64,000 nt of DNA, taken from Microbacterium dauci. GTDB taxonomy: Bacteria > Actinomycetota > Actinomycetes > Actinomycetales > Microbacteriaceae. Below, piece after piece: positions 42,878 through 50,651 of this stretch. The stretch covers positions 1 to 64,000 of the forward strand of contig NZ_JASJND010000006.1 of assembly GCF_030065535.1 (NCBI RefSeq). The letters are read 5' to 3'. The translations under genes and the position numbers were made by a program. How positions within the stretch are numbered: the first letter of the stretch is position 1; each line of letters begins with the position of its first letter. The notes under the pieces are model-generated. The model worked only from the letters and a program-made list of their open reading frames with translations, was not told the origin of the DNA and did not search any database.

Positions 42878-43184
42878 CGTCGCCCTCGAAGATGGTGGGG
42901 TCGAGTTGGATGCCACCCGACGAGTTGGCGGATGCCGCGAGCTCCTCGATCCACTGACGGTTGAGCTCCGGCGCCTCGGGGTCGTCGAACACGAACCGCA
43001 GCGGAATCGAGGGGTGCAGCCAGATGGTGGTCCGCCCCTGCGGGAAGTCGTCGGGGTGCTGCCACGACACCGTGAAGCTCTCGGATCTGCGGAGCTTCGT
43101 GGAGATCACGACCTTCAGGTGGGCGAGCGCACGGTCATCGATCCGGATCGGCATCGCCGAACCGCCGTAATAGATCAGACCCAT
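42864..43184 (-). CDS. DUF7882-like small protein, copy 2 (YYG subgroup)
   Basis: A 106-residue protein starting MGLIYYGGSAMPIRIDDRAL, with LAHLKVVISTKLRRSESFTV and GRTTIWLHPSIPLRFVF. It belongs with the copy at 43840 in a subgroup marked YYG...VSW, against FIYE...FHFTW in the other two. The ATG at 43184 is chosen by alignment with the other copies. It is divergent from copy 3, 55 bases away. Confidence 0.75.
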   Translation of the reverse strand: MGLIYYGGSAMPIRIDDRALAHLKVVISTKLRRSESFTVSWQHPDDFPQGRTTIWLHPSIPLRFVFDDPEAPELNRQWIEELAASANSSGGIQLDPTIFEGDVNPA

Positions 43185-43239
43185 GGCCCCACCATAATGG
43201 GAGGGAGCGCCGGCGGTGCCGGAGCGGGAGAGGAATGAC

Positions 43240-43560
43240 GTGGGCAAGTTCATCTACGAGGATTCGATCAAAGTCGACTTCGAGGACCGCACCCTCGCGC
43301 ACCTCCAGCAGGTCATCGGCAACAAGCTGCGCCGTGGCGAGTCGTTCCACTTCACCTGGCGCGACGACAAGAGCATCGGCGAGGGCCGCACGTCTGTCTG
43401 GCTTCACCCGCACGCGTCGCTGGTCTTCAAGTACTACGGCAGCCGCCAGTCGCGGATCAACCGCGCCTGGTCCGAGGCGCTGATGTACACCGCGAACTCG
43501 CCGGCCGGGCTGCACCTCGTTCCGGAGCCCGCAGACGCCGGCGACGGCGAACCGATCTGA
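43240..43560 (+). CDS. DUF7882-like small protein, copy 3
   Basis: A 106-residue protein, closest to copy 1: GKFIYEDSIKVDFEDRTLAH, KLRRGESFHFTWRDD, TSVWLHPHASLVFKYYG. The GTG at 43240 follows GGGAGAGGA and aligns with the Met of copy 1; an ATG-containing frame eight codons upstream is less likely. A hairpin follows the gene at 43589-43616. Confidence 0.75.
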   Translation: MGKFIYEDSIKVDFEDRTLAHLQQVIGNKLRRGESFHFTWRDDKSIGEGRTSVWLHPHASLVFKYYGSRQSRINRAWSEALMYTANSPAGLHLVPEPADAGDGEPI

Positions 43561-43588
43561 CCCCTCGCTCTCGGGAGCGACGACGGAT

Positions 43589-43616
43589 GCCGCGGCGAAC
43601 GATGAAGCGCCGCGGC
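43589..43616. terminator. Terminator-like hairpin
   Basis: GCCGCGGCG and CGCCGCGGC form nine base pairs around a ten-base loop, 28 bases after the end of copy 3. It separates this gene from the oppositely directed group ending at 43745. Confidence 0.55.
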
Positions 43617-43744
43617 ACATCGTCTGCTGGGGAGCTATCGATGCGCCGCGGCGCTGGTCGCCGGGGCTGGGGAACCGCCGGCGATGCGAGGCGGGGCGGC
43701 CTCGCGATCCGAGTGGGGGACTCGGAGGTGTGTGGAATTGTGGG

Positions 43745-43843
43745 TCAGACCAGGAGCGGTGCGGTTCCGAACGTTTCGGTGAACTCTGCCGCGAGGGCGT
43801 CTTCGTAGGCGTCCGCGTCGTCGAGGAGCTCGCCGTCGATCAC
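43745..43843 (-). CDS. Very short protein coupled to DUF7882-like copy 4
   Basis: A 32-residue frame starting with the GTG at 43843, which overlaps the stop of the upstream gene (GTGA). It reads MIDGELLDDADAYEDALAAE followed by FTETFGTAPLLV. The peptide is acidic and amphipathic, with a helix-like middle. The four-base overlap and the clean stop favour a genuine, translationally coupled gene. No relative is known to me; it could also be a chance frame. Confidence 0.45.
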   Translation of the reverse strand: MIDGELLDDADAYEDALAAEFTETFGTAPLLV

Positions 43844-44193
43844 GCAGCGACCTCGGTCCGCTTCGGCTGCGGCCGCGCGGCTGAGATCTCGGGGATGTCG
43901 AGGTTCGCGTCGAGCACGATGCCGCCGTTCGAGGTCGCCTGGTCGGCCATCTCGCGGAGCGTCCCGGGGTTCAGTGCCACGGGCTCAGCCTGGTCGTAGA
44001 CGAAGCGGAGCGGGATCGCCGGCTGCAGCCAGAGCGTCGTCCGCCCCTGGCCGTCGGCCTCAGTGCCCTTCCATGAGACGACGAAGCTCTCGCTGCGGCG
44101 CAGCTTGGTCGTCGCCACGGTGGCGAGGTGCGCCAGCACGCGGTCCGGCATGACGATCGGCTCGTCGACGTTTCCGTAGTACAGGCTTCCCAT
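43840..44193 (-). CDS. DUF7882-like small protein, copy 4 (YYG subgroup)
   Basis: A 117-residue protein beginning MGSLYYGNVDEPIVMPDRVL, with KLRRSESFVVSW, GRTTLWLQPAIPLRFVYDQ and a longer tail (PQPKRTEVAA). AGGAGG lies at ideal spacing before the ATG. It is encoded between two very short genes, 44221-44379 upstream and 43745-43843 downstream, all in one direction, under the AT-rich region at 44380-44480. Confidence 0.78.
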   Translation of the reverse strand: MGSLYYGNVDEPIVMPDRVLAHLATVATTKLRRSESFVVSWKGTEADGQGRTTLWLQPAIPLRFVYDQAEPVALNPGTLREMADQATSNGGIVLDANLDIPEISAARPQPKRTEVAA

Positions 44194-44220
44194 GTCGTCC
44201 TCCTGGTGGGTTGGTGCGTA

Positions 44221-44379
44221 TCAGTGCTGGGGGGTGCGGTGCGTTGAACGATGGCGCTTGCGCAGTGCGAGCGCGTCGAGGATGCCGCCTCGCCACCATT
44301 CACGGTGCTGTGGAATGAGCGCCACGCCGAGCTGACGAAACGGTGCATCGACCGGTCGGTAGAGGGCTGGGGTGCTCAT
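44221..44379 (-). CDS. Short basic protein at the head of the copy-4 operon
   Basis: A 52-residue frame with an ATG at 44379 preceded by TAGGAGCG. The sequence MSTPALYRPVDAPFRQLGVA continues with LIPQHREWWRGGILDALALR and ends in a Lys/Arg/His-rich tail. A good ribosome-binding site, no overlap with any other gene and the operator-like region just upstream support it. It ends 27 bases before copy 4. Function unknown. Confidence 0.6.
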   Translation of the reverse strand: MSTPALYRPVDAPFRQLGVALIPQHREWWRGGILDALALRKRHRSTHRTPQH

Positions 44380-44395
44380 TGCTTCGCTCCTAAAT

Positions 44396-44420
44396 CACTA
44401 GCTAAGTAATACATCTAGTG
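44396..44420. promoter_or_regulatory. Probable MarR-type operator
   Basis: CACTAG (44396-44401) and CTAGTG (44415-44420) form an inverted repeat. Overlapping it, ACTAGCTAAGT at 44397-44407 is nearly palindromic and resembles SlyA/MarR sites centred on AGCT. It is in the most AT-rich stretch of the area, between divergent genes, 340 bases from a MarR gene. Confidence 0.5.
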
Positions 44421-44493
44421 GTTTTCACATCTCTTGTCTATCATCAATTACGACAAACACCGAAACTTTCACAGATCCAGACAGGTAGGGTGA

Positions 44494-44757
44494 GTGATGT
44501 CGATTGGAATGCTCGACGCACAGGGCGAGACTCACGCCGTGCGCGCCGCGCACGCAGAGGATCGGATCGCCTTGTGGCACGAGGTCGAGCCGGGCTTCTG
44601 GGTCGGCAACACCCCCGGTCGCTTCCTCGGCTCCGTCGAGTTCGACCACACCGGTTACATCGCCCGAGATCAGGCCGGGGTGAGGGTAGGAAAGTATTCA
44701 GACGCAATCGAGGCTCGGATTGCGGTGAGCGAACGACACATCGAGCCGGGGAGTTGA
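44494..44757 (+). CDS. Small hypothetical protein before the MarR gene
   Basis: An 87-residue soluble protein starting at GTG 44494 or the adjacent ATG 44497 after GGTAGGGTGAG. It contains WHEVEPGFWVGNTPGRFLGS and VEFDHTGYIARDQAGVRVGK, a compact beta-rich pattern ending in a helix. I do not know the family. It is separated by one base from the MarR gene and so probably forms an operon with it. Confidence 0.6.
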   Translation: MMSIGMLDAQGETHAVRAAHAEDRIALWHEVEPGFWVGNTPGRFLGSVEFDHTGYIARDQAGVRVGKYSDAIEARIAVSERHIEPGS

Positions 44758-44758
44758 C

Positions 44759-45265
44759 ATGCCTCAATCGATCGTCAGGCACGAGCACGTACACCTCTAC
44801 GCGGCGCAGCCGCTGACCGAAGCGGGTCGCGAACTGAGCAAGGCGATCCTCGAGCTGCGCCACGCCGAGCAGGTCCAGGCGGATCGCTCGCAGCGCATCT
44901 CGGGCCTCGGCGGAATCGACCTCTCTGCGCTGCGGTACCTCGTGCAGGCGAAGCGTGAGCAGCGCGAGGTCAGCCCCAAGGACCTGATCGTGATGCTCGG
45001 CACGTCGAGCGCGACCGTCACGAATGTCATCGAACGCCTCGTCGGGAAGGGCTACGTGCTCCGTGCGCAGCATCCCACCGACCGGCGTGCCCATTACCTC
45101 ATCCCGACCGACGCGGCGACGGCGCTCGTCGACGAGGTGTACGGAGGCCACCACGGTGCCGTCGTCTCGATCATCGACGAACTCGACGAGGACGCCGTCG
45201 TCACGGCGACCGACGTGATTCGTCGGATCGCGGCGACGCTCGACGAGCTCGCGATGCGCTCCTGA
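44759..45265 (+). CDS. MarR-family transcriptional regulator
   Basis: A 168-residue winged-helix regulator. The recognition region is PKDLIVMLGTSSATVTNVIE followed by the wing RAQHPTDRRAHYLIPT. About 45 residues precede the core and form dimerisation helices. The likely target is the palindromic site at 44396-44420, which would control both divergent units. MarR proteins usually release DNA on binding an aromatic compound or on Cys oxidation, but this one has no cysteine, so a ligand is more likely. Confidence 0.88.
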   Translation: MPQSIVRHEHVHLYAAQPLTEAGRELSKAILELRHAEQVQADRSQRISGLGGIDLSALRYLVQAKREQREVSPKDLIVMLGTSSATVTNVIERLVGKGYVLRAQHPTDRRAHYLIPTDAATALVDEVYGGHHGAVVSIIDELDEDAVVTATDVIRRIAATLDELAMRS

Positions 45266-45332
45266 CGGACGTCGTCTGCAACGACAAGCGCCCGCTCACC
45301 TGACGAAGGTGGACGGGCGGTCGCGGCTGTGG

Positions 45333-45908
45333 TCAGATCGCGCTGTGTTCGCCGAGCCGGTGCCACGTGCGGTCGTGATACACGAGCGCCGACGGCTCGC
45401 TGCGGTCGATGGACGACTGCAGTGCGTGTGCGGCAACGACGGTCGAGCCACCGGCATCCATCCGTTCGATGACGGCGCAGCGCACCCAGGCGCGCACGCC
45501 GTGGTACACCGGCTCACCGGTGACCAGGCGCGACCAGTGGTGGTCGGCGAAGCGGTCGATGCCGCTCGTGGCACCCGTCTTGGCGATCTCGAGGTCATCG
45601 GCGTCGAGCAGGTGCACCACGACCGTCTCGGCGCGGGCGAGGGTGCCGGCAGCCGACGACTGCGACGACACCGAGAAGATCAGCAACGGCGGCTCGGCGC
45701 TCACCGACGAGACCGACGTGGCTGTCAGCGCGACCGGGCCGTCACCGGCGTCCGCGGTGATGACGGCGACACCGCCGGGGTGCCCCCGGAAGAGCGCCTT
45801 GAACTCGTCTGGTGAGAGCGACCCCTCGAACGTCCGGTCGCCCTCGAGCGAGCGGTCGCCGACTTGTGCCGGGTCGGTCGGTGCGGAGGTGCGGGCGGAG
45901 ATGGCCAT
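45333..45908 (-). CDS. Flavin reductase-domain protein
   Basis: A 191-residue FMN-binding split-barrel protein. GGVAVITADAGDGPVALTAT and SVSSVSAEPPLLIFSVSSQS are the flavin reductase landmarks, followed by VVHLLDADDLEIA. It supplies reduced FMN to two-component monooxygenases; two such monooxygenases lie nearby (45989 and 53637). It is the last gene of the minus-strand sulfur block, 80 bases after the monooxygenase. Confidence 0.87.
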   Translation of the reverse strand: MAISARTSAPTDPAQVGDRSLEGDRTFEGSLSPDEFKALFRGHPGGVAVITADAGDGPVALTATSVSSVSAEPPLLIFSVSSQSSAAGTLARAETVVVHLLDADDLEIAKTGATSGIDRFADHHWSRLVTGEPVYHGVRAWVRCAVIERMDAGGSTVVAAHALQSSIDRSEPSALVYHDRTWHRLGEHSAI

Positions 45909-45988
45909 GCACCGAACCTACGTCCGCTGCAGACCTCCGAGGCCAATGTGTCGGAGAACGACAGCGCATTGCGTCACATGACGCGTGC

Positions 45989-47095
45989 TCACGCTGGCTG
46001 CAGCACCTCGTCGCGGCGACGGGCACCTTCGCGCAGCAGCGGGATGAGCTCGTCACCCCACTCGACGACGTCGCCGAGCGGGTCGAACCCGCGGATGAGG
46101 AACTTCGTCACGCCGAGGTCGTAATACTTCAGCAGCGCCTCGGCGACCTGCGCCGGCGTTCCGACGGGCGCGGTCGAGTTGCCGCCCGGGCCGCTCAATG
46201 CGGTCATCCCGAGCCACAGCCGCTCGTCGTGCACGTCCGACACCTTCGCGTGCTGCTGCAGCAGATCGGCCGAGGTCGCGGTCTTCTCGGTCTTTGTGCC
46301 GGGTGCGAACGACAGGGTGTTGCCCGTGCGCTGCTGCTCGATCAGCGCCGCCGCTTCGGCGTGGATGCGAGCAGCCTTCGCCCACGCCTCTTCCTCGGTG
46401 GCGGCGATGATGGGGCGCGTCGAGAGGCTGAACTCGATCTCGCGGTCACCCGCAGCCTCGCGGATCGTCCGGATGTGCTCCGCGACGGACGCGAGCGGCT
46501 CGCCGAAGAGCATGTACACATCGGCCTTCGAGGCGCCGACTTCGACGGCGCCCTCCGAGAGCCCGCCGAAGTAGATCGGGATGCCGGCATCCGTGGCCGG
46601 CTTCACCGCAGAATAGGCGCCCTCGTGGCGATAGAACTCGCCGTCGTGGTCGAACGGCGCGTCCTCGGTGAGGGTGCGCCGCAGCACGTCGATGAACTCG
46701 CCAGTGCGGCGGTACCGGTCGGCCTTCTCGCTCCAGTCGCCGTCGCGGTGCTGGTCGGCCTCGCTCCCACCGGTGATGTGGTGGATCGCAACCCGGCCGC
46801 CCCCGGTCAAGTGGTCGAGGGTCGTCAGCTTCCGCGCGACGACCGTGGGCGACACGAAGCCGGGACGGTGCGCGATGAGCACCTTCAACCGTTCCGTGCT
46901 GTGCAGTGCGGACGCCGCGACCGCGAAGCCGTCCGGCGAACTCGCGCTGTAGCCGATGAGCACTCGGTCGAACCCGGCGTCCTCATGGGCGCGGGAGAAC
47001 GCGCGCACGAACGCGGGGTCGACGAGCGGACCTTCGATCGCCTTCGACTCCGAGCCGGGCGTCGTGGCGATCATTCCGAGGATCTCGATGGGCAT
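45989..47095 (-). CDS. LLM-class FMN-dependent monooxygenase, SsuD-like
   Basis: A 368-residue TIM-barrel monooxygenase of the alkanesulfonate monooxygenase branch: IEILGMIATTPGSESKAIEG, SPTVVARKLTTLDHLTGG, GRVAIHHITGGSEADQHRDG and IPIYFGGLSEGAVEVGA. It should oxidise an organosulfur compound with FMNH2 and O2, releasing sulfite or sulfate. The ATG at 47095 matches the family start; the longer frame is a shadow of the ABC gene. It lies 10 bases after the ABC ATPase gene, so the importer probably brings in its substrate. Confidence 0.87.
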   Translation of the reverse strand: MPIEILGMIATTPGSESKAIEGPLVDPAFVRAFSRAHEDAGFDRVLIGYSASSPDGFAVAASALHSTERLKVLIAHRPGFVSPTVVARKLTTLDHLTGGGRVAIHHITGGSEADQHRDGDWSEKADRYRRTGEFIDVLRRTLTEDAPFDHDGEFYRHEGAYSAVKPATDAGIPIYFGGLSEGAVEVGASKADVYMLFGEPLASVAEHIRTIREAAGDREIEFSLSTRPIIAATEEEAWAKAARIHAEAAALIEQQRTGNTLSFAPGTKTEKTATSADLLQQHAKVSDVHDERLWLGMTALSGPGGNSTAPVGTPAQVAEALLKYYDLGVTKFLIRGFDPLGDVVEWGDELIPLLREGARRRDEVLQPA

Positions 47096-47105
47096 GGCGA
47101 CCTTC

Positions 47106-47921
47106 CTAGGCGGGGACGAGGGCACGGAGCGCGGCGCGCTCGGCCGGGGACGGAGCAGTGACGCCGATGAGCGGCACCGAGGAGATGAGGAGGCGGGTGT
47201 ACGGATGCTGCGGTCGGCTGACGACGTCACGGGTGAGGCCGTCCTCAACGATGCGACCGCGGTACAGCACGACGAGACGGTCGCTCAGCGCGGCGAGCGA
47301 CCCGACATCGTGCGAGATGACGAGCATGCCGAGCTCCGATGCGCGGGCATCGCGGAGCGCGACGAGCGAGCGGATGACACGGTCACGGCTCGCCGCGTCG
47401 AGTGCGCTCACCGGTTCGTCGAGGACGAGCAGCTTCGGTTCGACCGCCAGAGCCCTCGCGATCGCGGCACGCTGGCGCTGCCCGCCAGAGAGCTCAGCCG
47501 GACGGCGGGCGGCGAGCGCGGCATCCACTCCCACGGCCTCGAGCGCGCGCTCGACCCGCGCCGCGACCTCGGCGCGGGGGAGTCCCGCGAGCCGCGGGCC
47601 CTCAGCGACGGAATCGCCGATGCGGATGCCGGGGTCGAGGGAGCGGAGCGGATCTTGGAAGACGTATTGCGCGGCGCCGGCGCGGCGCCAGGCGCGGAGC
47701 GCGCGGCCGCCGAGCGCGCGGACATCGACGTCGTCGACGCGGATGTCACCGGATGCCGCGGGCACGGCGCGCATCACCGTGCGGGCGAGCGTCGTCTTGC
47801 CCGAGCCGGACTCGCCCACGACGCCCACGACCTCGCCGGGGCGGACACGGAGCGAGATGTCGGAGAGGATGCGCGCGCCGCCGAGATCTACGTCGACGTT
47901 CGCGAGTTCGAGGAGCGTCAT
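47106..47921 (-). CDS. Opp/Dpp-type ABC transporter ATPase, second
   Basis: A 271-residue ATPase with Walker A GESGSGKT at 36-43, signature LSGGQRQR, Walker B LLVLDEPVSALD and a switch His in VISHDVGSL. It is of the DppF/OppF type, working with the ATPase encoded just upstream (four-base overlap, ATGA). It couples ATP use to import through the two permeases of this operon. Confidence 0.92.
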   Translation of the reverse strand: MTLLELANVDVDLGGARILSDISLRVRPGEVVGVVGESGSGKTTLARTVMRAVPAASGDIRVDDVDVRALGGRALRAWRRAGAAQYVFQDPLRSLDPGIRIGDSVAEGPRLAGLPRAEVAARVERALEAVGVDAALAARRPAELSGGQRQRAAIARALAVEPKLLVLDEPVSALDAASRDRVIRSLVALRDARASELGMLVISHDVGSLAALSDRLVVLYRGRIVEDGLTRDVVSRPQHPYTRLLISSVPLIGVTAPSPAERAALRALVPA

Positions 47922-48796
47922 GCGAGGTACCGTTCCAATCCGTACTGCGCGTGCGAGCTGAGGAGCTCCTTCGTGTAGGGGTGCCCCGGTGCCTTCAGCA
48001 CGCGATTCGTCGCACCGCCTTCGACGACGCGGCCGTCGCGGAAGACGACCACGCGCTCGCAGACCTGCGAGACGACGGCGAGGTCGTGCGAGACGAGGAC
48101 GAGCGCCAGTGCGCGCTCGCGACGGAGCCTGCGCAACAGGTCGAGGAGCTCCGCCTGCACGGTGACGTCGAGCGCGGTCGTCGCCTCGTCGGCGATGAGG
48201 ACGGCCGGGTCGGCGGCGAGTGCCATCGCGATGAGGACGCGCTGCAGCATCCCGCCCGAGAGCTCGCCGACGCGACTGGCGAGCACGCGATCGACATCGC
48301 GCAGCCCGAGGTCGTCGAGCAGCTCGCGCGACCGCGCTCGTGCCAGTCGACGGGGAACGCCCGCGGTGACGCGGACGACCTCGTCGAGCTGCGCGCCGAT
48401 GCGGATCGACGGGTTGAGGTACGACGCGGGGTCTTGGAAGACCGCGCCGAGCTTCGGCCCGCGCACCCGGCGCCAGGTGGCCTCGTCTGCGGTGGTGAGG
48501 TCGGTGCCGTCGACGAGGACGCGGCCGCCGTCGATGCGGGTGCCGCGGGGGAGGAGCCCCAGCAGCGCGCGGCAGGTCAGCGTCTTGCCGCTGCCGGACT
48601 CGCCGACGACGCCGACTGCCTCACCGGGGCGGACCGACAGGTCGACGCCGTGCACGAGTGGGGTGCCGTCCTCCGCCGAGACACGCAGCCGTTGCACGGC
48701 GACGACCGGGGGGACGAGGAGCGAACCCTCGTCGAACGACGGTGCTGCGGGCGCGACCGTGGTCGACGTGGTGGTGCGTTCAGACACGCGCGGCAT
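47918..48796 (-). CDS. Opp/Dpp-type ABC transporter ATPase, first
   Basis: A 292-residue ATPase of the DppD/OppD type. Walker A GESGSGKT, signature ELSGGMLQRVLIAMALA and Walker B VLIADEATTALDVTVQAELL are complete. The ATG at 48796 is favoured over a start 24 codons upstream that would overlap the permease more deeply; even so the two genes overlap by 17 bases. The C-terminal segment (GHPYTKELLSSH) is characteristic of the family. Confidence 0.9.
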   Translation of the reverse strand: MPRVSERTTTSTTVAPAAPSFDEGSLLVPPVVAVQRLRVSAEDGTPLVHGVDLSVRPGEAVGVVGESGSGKTLTCRALLGLLPRGTRIDGGRVLVDGTDLTTADEATWRRVRGPKLGAVFQDPASYLNPSIRIGAQLDEVVRVTAGVPRRLARARSRELLDDLGLRDVDRVLASRVGELSGGMLQRVLIAMALAADPAVLIADEATTALDVTVQAELLDLLRRLRRERALALVLVSHDLAVVSQVCERVVVFRDGRVVEGGATNRVLKAPGHPYTKELLSSHAQYGLERYLA

Positions 48797-49631
48797 CCGT
48801 GACCTCCTTCTTCGGAGCGCGGCGGCGGCCGGCACGGCGACCGTCGCCGATCGCGTCGGCGAGCACATTCAGCGCGGCGACGGTCACGATGATCGCGAGC
48901 GCCGGTGCCACGGGGCCGAGGGGCCGCTGCGACAGGTACTCGAGGTCGCTCGCGAGCATGCCGCCCCAGGTCGGGGCGGGCGGCTCGACGCCGATGCCGA
49001 GGAAGGTCAGCGACGACACCACGAGGAGCGCGGCGCCGAGCGAGCCGATCGCGGTGACGACGACGTTCGGCGCGACCCGCCGCCAGACGTGCCGGCTGAC
49101 GATCCACGCAGCCGTCGCACCCAGCAGGCGCGCGGCCTCGACGTACTGCGAGTCGGCCACCTGAAGCGCGGCAGCGCGCGAGACCCGGAAGAAGCCCGGT
49201 GCGAGGAGGATGCCGATCGCGGTCATCGCCGGCCAGATGCCGTTGCCGAGAAGCCCCGCGAATGCGATCGCGAACAACACGAACGGCAGCGCGAGCAGCG
49301 TGTCGACGAAGCGGAGCTGCAGCCACTCGACCGGACGAGGGGCGAAGACGGAGAGGAGGCCGGGGATCACGCCGAGGGCGAAGCCGATGACGGTGGCGAG
49401 GAGGGCTGCGAGCAGTGACACCGGGGCGCCCGCGAGGAGGCGGCTCAGCACGTCGCGACCGAGGTAGTCGGTGCCGAGCGGGTGCGCGAGCGTCGGGCCG
49501 GCGAGGGCGTTCGCGGTGTCCTGCGCGAGCGGGTCGAACGGGGCGATCGCGGGGCCGACGACACCGACGACCGCGACCGCCGCGAGGACGCCCACGGCGA
49601 CGCGCACAGTCAGGGTGGAGGAGGTGCTCAT
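48780..49631 (-). CDS. Opp/Dpp-type ABC transporter permease (DppC type)
   Basis: A 283-residue permease. One N-terminal helix and a periplasmic loop with HPLGTDYLGRDVLSRLLAGA, diagnostic for DppC/OppC, precede five helices. The EAA loop includes VEAARLLGATAAWIVSRHVW. The ATG at 49631 overlaps the stop of the DppB-type gene. The C-terminal tail is basic. Confidence 0.9.
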   Translation of the reverse strand: MSTSSTLTVRVAVGVLAAVAVVGVVGPAIAPFDPLAQDTANALAGPTLAHPLGTDYLGRDVLSRLLAGAPVSLLAALLATVIGFALGVIPGLLSVFAPRPVEWLQLRFVDTLLALPFVLFAIAFAGLLGNGIWPAMTAIGILLAPGFFRVSRAAALQVADSQYVEAARLLGATAAWIVSRHVWRRVAPNVVVTAIGSLGAALLVVSSLTFLGIGVEPPAPTWGGMLASDLEYLSQRPLGPVAPALAIIVTVAALNVLADAIGDGRRAGRRRAPKKEVTDAARV

Positions 49632-50650
49632 GCGGCACTCCGTTCGCTGGGGTTGAGTCGTGCGAGCACGAGGTTCAGGGCGACCGCGGTGAGCACCACG
49701 ATCGTCACGCTCACGAGCAGCACGCCCTGCACCACGGGGACGTCGCCCTGCAGTGCCGACGACCGGGCGAGCTGGCCGAGGCCCGGCATCCCGAACACGG
49801 CCTCGGTGATGACGGCGCCGCCGACGAGACGGGGGACGTGCAGCCCGAGGGTCGCGAGCGCGGGCGCCGCGGCGTTCGGGAGCGCGTGGCGCCAGACGAT
49901 GCGGGCGCCGCCGAAGCCGTGCATGCGCGCGCCGACGACGAAGTTCTCGTCGAGCGCCGCGACGAGTCCGGTGCGGAGCTGGCGGGAGAGGTCGGCCGCA
50001 GCGTCGAGGCTCAGCGAGACGGCCGGAAGGACGAGGCACGCGAGCCACGCGGTGACGCTCACGGCCGGGGGCACGTAGCCACCGACGGGGAGGATCGGGA
50101 ACGCGAATCCGAAGAGGAGGATCAGTGCGATGCCGGCGACGAACGCGGGGATGGTCGCCAGCGCCGCGTTGCCCGTCGAGATGACCCGGTCGATCCAGGT
50201 GCCGCGGCGCACCGCCGCCAAGGCGCCGCTGACGCCGCCGAGCACGAGGGCGACGAGGGTCGCCCCCGCGGCGATCGACAGGCTGACGGGGAGCGCCGCG
50301 ATGATCGATTGCGCGACCGGGATGCCGGTGAACCACGACCGCCCGAGATCACCGACGACCGCGCCGCCGAGCCACGTCGCATATCGCTCGAAGAACGGGC
50401 GGTCGACCCCGAACTCCGCGTTCAGGCGGGCGACGTCCTCGGGTGTCGCCATGTCACCGAGGGCGACGGCGGCGGGGTCGGATCCGCTCGCGGCGCCCAG
50501 CGCGAACGTCACGAAGCTCGCCGCGACCAGGACGACCGCCGCCTGCGCGAGGGCCGCTCCGGCGGTCCGCCCCGCGCGTCGTGCGGCCGCGCCGGACACC
50601 CGGGCGCCGCGAGTGGGCGTCCGGGTGCCGGCTGCTGCGGTGAGCGTCAT
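49628..50650 (-). CDS. Opp/Dpp-type ABC transporter permease (DppB type)
   Basis: A 340-residue permease of the DppB/OppB type, with the ARLNAEFGVDRPFFERYATW periplasmic signature near residue 80 and DLGRSWFTGIPV following. Six helices are expected. It has a 30-residue Arg/Thr-rich cytoplasmic head. It starts one base after the binding-protein stop and overlaps the next permease gene by four bases. Confidence 0.9.
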   Translation of the reverse strand: MTLTAAAGTRTPTRGARVSGAAARRAGRTAGAALAQAAVVLVAASFVTFALGAASGSDPAAVALGDMATPEDVARLNAEFGVDRPFFERYATWLGGAVVGDLGRSWFTGIPVAQSIIAALPVSLSIAAGATLVALVLGGVSGALAAVRRGTWIDRVISTGNAALATIPAFVAGIALILLFGFAFPILPVGGYVPPAVSVTAWLACLVLPAVSLSLDAAADLSRQLRTGLVAALDENFVVGARMHGFGGARIVWRHALPNAAAPALATLGLHVPRLVGGAVITEAVFGMPGLGQLARSSALQGDVPVVQGVLLVSVTIVVLTAVALNLVLARLNPSERSAA

Positions 50651-50651
50651 G

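Noticed and set aside
42304..43560. DNA ligase activity of the DUF7882-like proteins
   Set aside because: Some database labels for relatives, as I recall them, say ATP-dependent DNA ligase, but the proteins are about 110 residues, with no KxDG lysine motif or nucleotidyltransferase fold signs.
43587..43808. 73-codon plus-strand frame between copy 3 and copy 4
   Set aside because: It starts in the terminator hairpin, has a Gly/Arg-rich sequence and overlaps the better-supported 32-codon gene on the other strand.
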